Shown piece by piece: positions 1 through 5,127 of a DNA stretch of 14,696 nt. How positions within the stretch are numbered: position 1 is the stretch's first letter; each line of letters begins with the position of its first letter. Under the pieces are notes generated by a model. It had not been told where the DNA came from and did no database searches. It saw only the letters and a list, made by a program, of their open reading frames with translations. Source of the stretch: SZUA-217 sp034658975 (lineage in GTDB: Bacteria > Actinomycetota > Acidimicrobiia > Spongiisociales > ZC4RG35); NCBI GenBank assembly GCA_034658975.1, contig JAYEGJ010000029.1:1-14696 (forward strand), read 5' to 3'. The position numbers and the translations under genes are program-made.

Positions 1-2
1 CT

Positions 3-323
3 CGTGACGCCGGGATACGTGTCCACGTCCGATCTTCTTTCAACACCGAGCCGGGAACCTGGCTGACCGAGGACGCCCCCGCGATGGACCTCGTTGGCCT
101 CGCCCACCACTCCGAAGGCGACGTGGGAACGATCACGATCGTGGGAACTGCGGCGAAGTCCCGTGCGGACGACGCCTTCGAGCTGCTCCTGGGTGAAGGT
201 ATCGATGTACGCGATGGCGGCCAGGTCGATCGGCAGGCGAGCCTTCGGGTTCACGTCGAACGAATCCCCGACGCCCTGCGTTCACTGCATGAAGAGTTCT
301 TCGAGACGGAGATGAATCGATGA
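3..323 (+). CDS. lysC: Aspartokinase, C-terminal part (5' end outside window)
   Basis: The reading frame is open from the window edge and gives 106 visible residues. It would phosphorylate L-aspartate to aspartyl-phosphate, the first step toward Lys, Thr and Met. The segment RVHVRSSFNTEPGTWL is the typical end of the aspartokinase catalytic domain. An ACT-like stretch follows (LVGLAHHSEGDVGTITIVG, then a short strand-helix pattern ending in LRSLHEEFF). The next step in the pathway is encoded directly downstream: the stop overlaps the asd start as ATGA at 320-323, so the genes are probably translationally coupled. One oddity is that only about 85 residues follow the RSSFN motif, whereas aspartokinases usually carry two ACT domains of about 150-160 residues here. 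One ACT module seems to be missing. Identity is fairly sure; the regulatory consequence is inference. Confidence 0.85.
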   Translation, partial: RDAGIRVHVRSSFNTEPGTWLTEDAPAMDLVGLAHHSEGDVGTITIVGTAAKSRADDAFELLLGEGIDVRDGGQVDRQASLRVHVERIPDALRSLHEEFFETEMNR

Positions 324-1327
324 CAAGTGTTGCCGTTGTCGGAGCGACCGGTGCAGTTGGCCGCACCATGCGCTCGATCCTCGAGGAAAGGGATTTCCCT
401 GCCTCCAGCCTTCGCGTGATGGCCTCCGAGCGGAGTGCCGGTATGACACTCGCCACCAAATGGGGTGACGTCACCGTGGAGGACCTGGCTACAGCCGACC
501 CCTCAGGAATCGACATCGCCCTCTTCTCCGCGGGCGGCAGCCGCTCAAAGAAGCACGCCCCACGGTTCGCCGAAGCCGGAGCAGTTGTCGTCGACAACTC
601 GTCTGCATTCCGCATGGACCGGCAGGTGCCCCTGGTGGTGGCCGAAGTCAACGACGATGCCGCCAAGGATCATCGGGGAATCATCGCCAACCCCAACTGC
701 ACGACGATGGTGCTGATGATGGCCGCCGGCCCGCTCCACGAGGCCGCCGGTTTGGTGTCGATGGTGACGACGTCCTATCAGGCAGTCTCCGGTTCGGGCC
801 AGCAGGGTGTGACCGAGTTGGTCCATCAGAATGCGATGCTCGGCGGGGATATCGACGCGCTCATGACCGGTGGATGGGAAGACCCCGGCGCCGGGATCTA
901 TCAGCGCCCGATCGGGTTCAACGCCCTGGCCTTTGCCGGCAACGAGGTCGAGGCCGGGTACACCGATGAGGAAATGAAGCTGGTCAACGAGTCGCGCAAG
1001 ATCCTTGGCATCCCCGATCTTTCTGTGGAGCCCACCTGCGTTCGCATTCCGGTCCTGGTCGGCCACGGCATTGCCGCCACCATGCGGTTTGCCCGCCCCA
1101 TCGACGCCGGGGAGGCCAACGCGGTGTTCGCGTCGGCACCGGGACTTGCTCTTTGGAAGGACACGACTCCGACGCCTCTCGACAGCGCCGGCATCGACGA
1201 CGTCCTCGTCGGCCGCGTTCGGGAAACTGTTGGGGAGCCTGGCGGCATCAACCTCTGGGTCGTCGGCGACAACCTGCGCAAGGGCGCCGCGCTCAACGCA
1301 GTCCAGATCGCCGAACTGCTGGTCTAA
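320..1327 (+). CDS. asd: Aspartate-semialdehyde dehydrogenase
   Basis: This 335-residue cytosolic enzyme reduces aspartyl-phosphate to aspartate semialdehyde with NADPH, the branch-point precursor for Lys/diaminopimelate, Thr and Met. The N-terminal Rossmann motif GATGAVG is at residues 8-14. The catalytic cysteine lies in NPNCTT (C127). SYQAVSGSGQQG follows, and the catalytic histidine is in RIPVLVGHG (H249). Length is normal for the family (about 330-370). The ATG overlaps the stop of the aspartokinase gene (ATGA), a usual lysC-asd operon arrangement, and this junction supports the start. The stop overlaps by 4 bp the end of the convergent small gene on the minus strand. No unusual features were seen. 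Confidence 0.97.
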   Translation: MTSVAVVGATGAVGRTMRSILEERDFPASSLRVMASERSAGMTLATKWGDVTVEDLATADPSGIDIALFSAGGSRSKKHAPRFAEAGAVVVDNSSAFRMDRQVPLVVAEVNDDAAKDHRGIIANPNCTTMVLMMAAGPLHEAAGLVSMVTTSYQAVSGSGQQGVTELVHQNAMLGGDIDALMTGGWEDPGAGIYQRPIGFNALAFAGNEVEAGYTDEEMKLVNESRKILGIPDLSVEPTCVRIPVLVGHGIAATMRFARPIDAGEANAVFASAPGLALWKDTTPTPLDSAGIDDVLVGRVRETVGEPGGINLWVVGDNLRKGAALNAVQIAELLV

Positions 1328-1650
1328 ACCATCAAGCCAACGATCAGGCTGAAGATGCCGGTCATGGCGGTCATGGCACCGATTGTGGCGATCATCTGAT
1401 GCCGCAACGCCTTATGGATGTCCCTGAACCCGGCACGCATCTCCGTTGCTAGCGCGTCGATACGGGCATCGAGACGTTCGATGTCGGCCTTTGTGGCCAA
1501 CTCGACTGCCGGTTGAAGGGGAAGGCTTGTCATCAGCGTCCCGGCGTGCTCGGGTCCGATTACCTCGCCAAGGCGATTATACAGCGCAACGCGTGCCGGC
1601 TCCGAAGTGCTCACAGGGATATCAATAAGCGGATAGTCAGGCCGACTCAA
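1324..1650 (-). CDS. Small coiled-coil protein with C-terminal membrane helix (hypothetical)
   Basis: This 108-residue protein is not assigned to a named function. The N-terminal third includes ALYNRLGEVIGPEHAGTLMTSLP. A heptad-like charged segment follows (ELATKADIERLDARIDALATEM, about residues 51-73). The last ~25 residues are hydrophobic (MIATIGAMTAMTGIFSLIVGLMV), consistent with one C-terminal transmembrane anchor. The architecture resembles small actinobacterial proteins with a LATKAD-type coiled coil and tail anchor; that is recalled family resemblance, not a search result. The TTG start at 1650 has a purine run (GAAGGGG) almost touching it, which is too close for an ideal ribosome binding site, so the exact start is uncertain. 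The gene converges on asd with a 4-bp overlap and points away from tRNA-Pro. Confidence 0.7.
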   Translation of the reverse strand: MSRPDYPLIDIPVSTSEPARVALYNRLGEVIGPEHAGTLMTSLPLQPAVELATKADIERLDARIDALATEMRAGFRDIHKALRHQMIATIGAMTAMTGIFSLIVGLMV

Positions 1651-1701
1651 CCCCTTCGATCTCGCTTGCCCGGCCCTTACCTATAGAATCTTGTTTCAGA
1701 T

Positions 1702-1775
1702 CGGGACGTAGCGCAGCTTGGCAGCGCGCAGCGTTCGGGACGCTGAGGTCGTGGGTTCAAATCCCACCGTCCCGA
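1702..1775 (+). tRNA. tRNA-Pro (CGG anticodon)
   Basis: A complete cloverleaf of 74 nt can be drawn. The acceptor stem CGGGACG (1702-1708) pairs with CGTCCCG (1768-1774). The D-stem is GCGC/GCGC (1711-1714, 1724-1727). The anticodon stem is CAGCG/CGCTG (1729-1733, 1741-1745) around loop TTCGGGA, with anticodon CGG at 1736-1738. The T-arm is GTGGG-TTCAAAT-CCCAC. The discriminator base is A1775, and CCA is not encoded. The loop and D-stem closely match bacterial tRNA-Pro. Its 3' half serves as the apparent insertion site of the element downstream. Confidence 0.96.
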
Positions 1776-1777
1776 CT
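1739..1777 (+). repeat. attL-like end repeat (within tRNA-Pro 3' half)
   Basis: This segment covers the 3' side of the anticodon arm, the variable loop, the T-arm and the 3' acceptor strand. It aligns without gaps to 4283-4321 (offset 2544), with mismatches only at 1761, 1762, 1768, 1772 and 1773. Positions 1739-1760 are identical to 4283-4304. The location is typical for integrase crossover sites. Confidence 0.78.
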
Positions 1778-1782
1778 ACAGA

Positions 1783-1824
1783 AACACCAGGTCAGGGCCG
1801 TCCGCAAGGGCGGCCCTTGGTGTT
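1783..1824 (+). terminator. Hairpin after tRNA-Pro, likely terminator or processing boundary
   Basis: AACACCA (1783-1789) pairs with TGGTGTT (1818-1824). After a 4-nt bulge, AGGGCCG (1794-1800) pairs with CGGCCCT (1811-1817), continuing as TCC/GGG around a GCAA tetraloop (1804-1807). This is a very stable stem directly downstream of the tRNA, but no U-run follows, so terminator function is probable rather than certain. If the insertion model is right, this hairpin came with the element. Confidence 0.6.
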
Positions 1825-1834
1825 GGGCTTGGTT

Positions 1835-1856
1835 CCATCGCGCGTCTATCGCACAT
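1835..1856 (+). repeat. Left pair of 11-bp direct repeats (arm-type site candidate)
   Basis: Two adjacent 11-mers, CCATCGCGCGT (1835-1845) and CTATCGCACAT (1846-1856), share the core ATCGC(G/A)C at 11-bp spacing. The same pair of cores, in swapped order and on the same strand, occurs near the other end at 4162-4183. Integrase arm-type sites are usually short direct repeats phased at about one helical turn, so this fits an integration module. That role is inferred. Confidence 0.55.
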
Positions 1857-2066
1857 CCAGAATCTGGAAGTCATGTGCGGTCTCGGTTCATGATGGACAC
1901 ACTGTGGCTCCGGTAGGTGGGCGACGGTTAATGGACGCGACTCGGGACGTCTGCGACGCCTAGGGCGTTGCACCCGGTGAAGTGGCGAGATCAAGAATCT
2001 CAAGCCCCGCCGGTCGTCATGGGAGCTAGACGAAGGACTGATTCCAAGTAGGTCATTGCGAGCTGG

Positions 2067-2277
2067 GTGCGGTCGCACCATGCATTCGTCATTCGAGCCG
2101 ATGCCGAACGGCATCTCGCCGAGGCGGTTGGGATGGCGAGGGCAGCGGGGCACTTCTTGGGCCTCGATTGGAGTCATGGTCGGCACTTCCGGCGAAGCGG
2201 CCCGGCAACGGTATCGATGGGAGCCGAGCCGGCTTGTCGAGCGTTGTGGTCTGAAAGTGGGAATTACAGATGTGTAA
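2067..2277 (+). pseudogene. Frameshifted small HTH protein gene upstream of fic
   Basis: Two overlapping frames each hold half of a recognisable small protein. The first frame, from GTG 2067, reads HHAFVIRADAERHLAEAVGMARAAG. The second frame continues as TSWASIGVMVGTSGEAARQRY and ends at TAA 2275-2277. The second half matches the common actinobacterial pattern G-x-SW-x-x-IG-x-x-x-G-x-S-x-x-AA-x-x-R of a helix-turn-helix. Removing one G from the four-G run at 2147-2150 joins the halves into a continuous ~69-residue protein containing ARAAGTSWASIG. The break could be a real mutation, a sequencing or assembly error in a homopolymer, or slippage. The stop lies in the operator-like repeats before fic, so this was probably a regulator or partner of fic. 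The start is uncertain. Confidence 0.55.
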
Positions 2278-2330
2278 TCCAAGTTTTGAAAGCGAAACTT
2301 GGGTTTAGTTGGTTAGAATCCAAGTCTTGA
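2275..2330 (+). promoter_or_regulatory. Operator-like repeats overlapping the fic start region
   Basis: A perfect inverted repeat, CCAAGTTT (2279-2286) and AAACTTGG (2295-2302), can be extended outward by AAT/GTT. A third half-site in direct orientation, AATCCAAGT at 2317-2325, repeats 2276-2284 exactly. TAGAAT (2314-2319) resembles a -10 element placed 10 nt before ATG 2330, which would give a leaderless or nearly leaderless fic transcript. Repressor binding here would block that promoter. No good -35 was found. The function is inferred. Confidence 0.45.
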
Positions 2331-3523
2331 TGCAATCATTGCGGGAGTCACCGATCGGATCCACGGCGGTCATAACAGGGTACGACCACCGCTTCGGAGT
2401 GGAATACGAGGTGGACGCCTACATTCCGGACCCACTCCCGGACGACGTTGAGTTATCAACCTCTGCATGGAACCACATCGGCGACGCGATGGCTGAGCTC
2501 GGTCGTCTAGATGCGGCGTCGGCCCTGCTTCCAAACCCCAGTCTGGTGACGAGGGTCGCTACCCGCATTGAAGCTGTCGGAACCTCGGCGCTTGAGGGCA
2601 CCTACGCCAACCTGACCGAGGTGTTCGCAGCGGAAACGAGCCGAGGGGATGTAGACATCGAGGTGTTGCCAAACCGAGTGAGGGAGGTTCTCAACTACGT
2701 CTGGACGGCGGAGCTGGCGTACGCATCGATAGTCGAGTCGCCGCTCACAAAAGGCCTGCTGTCGACACTCCAAAGGGAGCTGGTGAAAGCAACCGGTTCG
2801 GACGGGCCGCAAGCAGGTGACGTTCGCACATCGCAGGTGTTCATAGGCCCCAAGGAACGACCGATCACCGAGGCGAGGTTTGTCCCAACACCACCCGGTG
2901 ACCAATTGGAAGCAGCTTATGACCAATGGTTCGATTGGGTAAGAGACGACAGGAATCCCAACGACCTTCAAGTACTCGTTCGCGTGGCGATGGCCCACTA
3001 CCAATTTGAGACGATACATCCATACCACGATGGGAACGGCCGCCTGGGTCGGCTGGCAGCCGTGCTGCAGCTGATGCGAGAAGGTGTTCTCAGCCTTCCG
3101 GTTCTGTCGATCTCCCCATGGCTTGAGGAGCGTAAGGACGACTACCGGGACCAACTCTTGAATTTGAGCGTGACCGGGGAGTGGGAGCCCTGGATCGAGT
3201 TCTTCGTTGAGACTATGCACGTTGAGTCGGAGCGATCGCGGGGCCGGATCGACCGGCTGCTAACCCTTCAGGAAGAGATGAGCGAAGGTGTCCGGGAGCG
3301 TATGCCGCGTGGTCGTTTGGCGGTCGACGTCATCGATGGGATCATCGAGTTTCCGGTGGTGACGGTTGCGGATGTAGAGCGCCGATGCGGGACCTCCAAC
3401 CAGGCTGCCAGGAACGCGGTGATGCGTCTGGTCGGCGAAGGCTTCCTGGAGCCCCTGGATGAGGCTGTATACGGCCGCCGCTTCTGGAGCCCTCAAGTCT
3501 TCCAAGTAATCGGGCAGTCGTGA
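2330..3523 (+). CDS. Fic-family AMPylation protein (Fic-wHTH, class II)
   Basis: Fic enzymes transfer a nucleotide moiety, usually AMP, from ATP to a hydroxyl side chain of a target protein. The catalytic loop HPYHDGNGRLGR (residues 230-241 of a 397-residue protein) fits HxFx(D/E)GNGRxxR, with Tyr replacing Phe and the catalytic His present. An inhibitory-helix motif, TSALEG, lies N-terminal at about residues 85-90 and fits (S/T)xxxE(G/N). This makes it a self-inhibited class II protein. The C-terminus (about 325-390) looks like a winged helix (VADVERRCGTSNQAARNAVMRLVGEG). The ATG at 2330 is preferred because the sequence after it (SLRESPIG) resembles Fic N-termini. TTG 2309 or TTG 2327 are alternatives, and no clear Shine-Dalgarno sequence is visible. 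The gene lies inside the tRNA-flanked insert, so it is probably cargo. The target is unknown. Confidence 0.9.
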   Translation: MQSLRESPIGSTAVITGYDHRFGVEYEVDAYIPDPLPDDVELSTSAWNHIGDAMAELGRLDAASALLPNPSLVTRVATRIEAVGTSALEGTYANLTEVFAAETSRGDVDIEVLPNRVREVLNYVWTAELAYASIVESPLTKGLLSTLQRELVKATGSDGPQAGDVRTSQVFIGPKERPITEARFVPTPPGDQLEAAYDQWFDWVRDDRNPNDLQVLVRVAMAHYQFETIHPYHDGNGRLGRLAAVLQLMREGVLSLPVLSISPWLEERKDDYRDQLLNLSVTGEWEPWIEFFVETMHVESERSRGRIDRLLTLQEEMSEGVRERMPRGRLAVDVIDGIIEFPVVTVADVERRCGTSNQAARNAVMRLVGEGFLEPLDEAVYGRRFWSPQVFQVIGQS

Positions 3524-3553
3524 GCTGGTCGCGCCTATGGATGTTGGAGAGGT

Positions 3554-3799
3554 CTACCCAACGTCGTCACTCCCGGGCTCGTATCGGTTCTCAACGAGCC
3601 ACGCGAAGATCTCGTGTCGCAGGCACTTGAACTTGCGTCCGCCCGGTGGCCGGTGCGCGGGGATGACTCCCTCACGGGCCCAGATCCTGATCACCTGATC
3701 GGAAGTAGACAGGAGTTCGGCCAGCGCTTGGCTGTCCATGACCGGTGGCACATCTGGATACCACTTCTCGTTGGTGATCTCGGGGCTGTCGTCGGTCAT
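3554..3799 (-). CDS. Excisionase/MerR-like HTH DNA-binding protein (second of pair)
   Basis: This 81-residue protein has a single HTH_17/excisionase-type domain at about residues 21-68: MDSQALAELLSTSDQVIRIW, then AREGVIPAHRPPGGRKFKCLRHEIFAWL. The pattern is a helix-turn-helix with a G-I/L-P wing and a terminal W-L helix. Such proteins act as recombination directionality factors or as small transcription regulators. The ATG at 3799 begins one base after the stop of the upstream gene (3801-3803), so the two are surely co-transcribed and likely coupled; a longer frame back to 3910 is possible but would overlap that gene. The gene converges on fic with a 30-bp gap. Its place inside the tRNA-flanked insert favours an Xis-like role, but a transcriptional role is equally compatible with the sequence. 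Confidence 0.75.
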   Translation of the reverse strand: MTDDSPEITNEKWYPDVPPVMDSQALAELLSTSDQVIRIWAREGVIPAHRPPGGRKFKCLRHEIFAWLVENRYEPGSDDVG

Positions 3800-3800
3800 C

Positions 3801-4115
3801 TCATTCGGCCTCGGCGTCGAGTCCCGCCGGCCGGTTGAGCAGCACGGCCAAGACCTCCTCACGGAAGATTCGGAACTGCTGGCCCCACTTAGCCGCCGGC
3901 AGGTCGCCACGGTGCACCTGGTCGCGTACTTCGCCGATAGTGCATTGCATCAGTTCGGCGACATGCGCGGAGGTGAGCAATGGTGGATACTGCTTCCGGA
4001 TCTCTTCGAGGGCCTGCTCACGCGCCTTGGCCAGGTCGATCGAGTTCTCAGCTATTGGCGAGACTCTGAGAAGGAATGAGTCGATTGACAAGCATGTCGA
4101 GCATCGTAAGGCCAA
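3801..4115 (-). CDS. Excisionase-like HTH protein (first of pair)
   Basis: The frame gives 104 residues from TTG 4115, or 96 from TTG 4091; neither start has a convincing ribosome binding site. A charged helix (LAKAREQALEEIRKQY) leads into an HTH_17-type domain at about residues 46-92: LLTSAHVAELMQCTIGEVRDQV, then HRGDLPAAKWGQQFRIFREEVLAVL. It resembles the product of the gene immediately downstream, suggesting an old duplication or a heteromeric pair. The promoter should lie in 4116-4200, where three 11-bp repeats sit. If these are its binding sites, the protein could both control its own promoter and bend the attachment region. No integrase gene accompanies it, which is unusual for a true xis. 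Confidence 0.72.
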   Translation of the reverse strand: MALRCSTCLSIDSFLLRVSPIAENSIDLAKAREQALEEIRKQYPPLLTSAHVAELMQCTIGEVRDQVHRGDLPAAKWGQQFRIFREEVLAVLLNRPAGLDAEAE

Positions 4116-4150
4116 TTGCCGCGGAATGAGTGCTCCGCAATAGCGTCACG

Positions 4151-4183
4151 TTTCGCGACTTCTATCGCACGTTTATCGCGCGT
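4151..4183 (+). repeat. Right array of three 11-bp direct repeats (arm-type site candidate)
   Basis: Three contiguous 11-mers, TTTCGCGACTT (4151-4161), CTATCGCACGT (4162-4172) and TTATCGCGCGT (4173-4183), have exact 11-bp phasing. The last two contain 10-mers also found at 1837-1854 near the other end of the insert. The array is about 100 bp inside the right end repeat and just upstream of the minus-strand HTH operon. Integrase arm sites or Xis/repressor sites are both plausible. Confidence 0.55.
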
Positions 4184-4282
4184 CCGCCCACAATCAGAGG
4201 GGTCCACGTCAGTTTACCCATATGCTCTGACCTGGTAGTTCGTCCAAATCGGTACGCAGAATATCGTTCAGATACCATTAGC

Positions 4283-4321
4283 GACGCTGAGGTCGTGGGT
4301 TCAAGGCCCACTGTCTTGACT
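4283..4321 (+). repeat. attR-like partial tRNA-Pro copy
   Basis: This is a copy of the 3' half of tRNA-Pro with five substitutions and no 5' half: the 35 bases before it show no resemblance to the tRNA 5' end. The substitutions would break two T-loop positions and pairs in the acceptor stem, so it is not a functional tRNA. Under the integration model it is the original chromosomal tRNA 3' end, now free to drift. Confidence 0.75.
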
Positions 4322-4323
4322 CG

Positions 4324-4350
4324 AAAGGCCGTCATCGGGCGGGCTTTTGT
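4324..4350 (+). terminator. Weak intrinsic-terminator-like hairpin after the tRNA remnant
   Basis: AAAG (4324-4327) pairs with CTTT (4344-4347). A G:G mismatch and CC/GG pairs follow around a 10-nt loop, and the stem runs into TTTTGTT. The stem is modest. Its place just after the tRNA fragment suggests it was the terminator of the ancestral tRNA-Pro gene. Confidence 0.35.
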
Positions 4351-4376
4351 TATGCCGGGCGCGGATTGGATATATA
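4347..4376 (+). promoter_or_regulatory. Possible promoter for the DUF4389 gene
   Basis: TTGTTA (4347-4352) and TATATA (4371-4376) are separated by 18 bp, each matching 4 of 6 consensus bases. They lie about 40 bp before the TTG start at 4415. The AT-rich -10 stands out in this GC-rich sequence. Confidence 0.3.
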
Positions 4377-4414
4377 GGAAAGACGTCATGACGGTCTGAA
4401 GAAGGAGACATCTC

Positions 4415-5071
4415 TTGTCTACACAATCCGAGTCGTATCCAGCCCGCCTGGAGATCGACTATCCAGAGAAACTAGACCGCTTTACGACGTTCTTCAGGCT
4501 TATCTGGGTCATACCGATCATGATCGTCCTGTCGGTGCTTTCGGCAACGACGACCTCCACTGCGAGGGTGATCACCGAGTCCGGCGAACTGGTGACCGAG
4601 GCGTCGAGAACCGGTGGGGGGATCGCCGGTGGCCTCTTTTTCGCAACGATGTTGATGATCGTCTTTCGGCAGCGTTACCCGCGCTGGTGGTTCGACTTCG
4701 CCAGGGAGTTCGCGAGGTTCGGGGCGCGGGTCGGCGCTTACCTGGCTCTCCTCACCGATCGGTATCCGTCGACGGTCGATGAGCAGTCGGTGCATCTCGA
4801 GATCGACTATCCCGACGTCGAGCAGGACCTCAACCGTTGGCTCCCACTGGTGAAGTGGCTGTTGGCGATCCCGCACTTCTTCGTGCTGGTCGTGCTCGCC
4901 GTCGTCGCGTTCTTCGCGGTCATCATTGCTTGGTTCGCCGTCCTGTTCACCGGCCGTTACCCACGGGCACTGTTCGACTTCGTCGTGGGCGTGGGCAGGT
5001 GGGGACTGCGGGTACAGGCATACGCGTCCTTGCTGGTCACCGACGAGTACCCGCCGTTCAGTCTCAAGTAG
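4415..5071 (+). CDS. DUF4389 membrane protein with two repeats
   Basis: This 218-residue integral membrane protein consists of an internal duplication of the DUF4389 unit. Each half has the order LEIDYP, membrane helices, RYPR-x-x-(W/L)FDF, then RVxAYxxLL and (T)D(R/E)YP. The second half contains the characteristic WFAVLFTGRYPRALFDFVVG. Four hydrophobic segments are likely, two per half. The start is TTG 4415, decided by the ribosome binding site AAGGAG (4402-4407) at 7-nt spacing. The biochemical function of the family is not established to my knowledge, so I assign none. The next gene, a lipoprotein, follows 56 bp later in the same direction and may share the transcript. Confidence 0.85.
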   Translation: MSTQSESYPARLEIDYPEKLDRFTTFFRLIWVIPIMIVLSVLSATTTSTARVITESGELVTEASRTGGGIAGGLFFATMLMIVFRQRYPRWWFDFAREFARFGARVGAYLALLTDRYPSTVDEQSVHLEIDYPDVEQDLNRWLPLVKWLLAIPHFFVLVVLAVVAFFAVIIAWFAVLFTGRYPRALFDFVVGVGRWGLRVQAYASLLVTDEYPPFSLK

Positions 5072-5127
5072 GAGGGTTCGGGAACCCGGCTGCCGTGGAA
5101 AAGCGTTTCTAAGGCAAAGGTTTGCTG

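Larger units (their letters stand above)
1739..4321. mobile_element. Putative tRNA-Pro-integrated element without integrase
   Basis: The segment is bounded by the 3' part of the intact tRNA-Pro gene (1739-1777) and a partial copy of it (4283-4321). These match at 34 of 39 positions, with 22 identical consecutive bases. Inside both ends lie short repeats phased at 11 bp (1835-1856 and 4151-4183). The contents are a frameshifted small HTH gene, a Fic-family gene, and two overlapping excisionase-like HTH genes on the minus strand. This matches the classical design of tyrosine-integrase elements in tRNA genes: the incoming copy restores the tRNA and the displaced 3' end marks the far boundary. 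No integrase gene is visible. The element could be a deletion remnant, or a small non-autonomous island moved by an integrase in trans. The limits are inferred from the repeats. Confidence 0.72.

Noticed and set aside
1718..1963. 81-residue ORF over tRNA-Pro (contains EVVGSNPTVPT)
   Set aside because: It is the well-known spurious translation of a tRNA T-arm; the tRNA explains the sequence.
1776..2282. 168-residue minus-strand ORF in the left part of the insert
   Set aside because: Composition rich in Arg/Pro/Ser with no recognisable domain. It runs across the tRNA 3' hairpin and lies antisense to the better-supported HTH pseudogene.
2507..3220. 237-residue ORF antisense to fic
   Set aside because: Shadow of the fic coding frame; the plus strand carries clear catalytic motifs.
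4246..4321. A second full tRNA-Pro gene
   Set aside because: Only the 3' half is similar; the expected 5' half (about 4246-4282) shows no match and the acceptor stem cannot form.
4130..4399. ORFs on both strands over the tRNA remnant (VVGSRPTVLT on plus, VGLEPTTSAS on minus at 4162-4389)
   Set aside because: Both are typical false ORFs produced by tRNA-derived sequence; no protein-like pattern beyond it.
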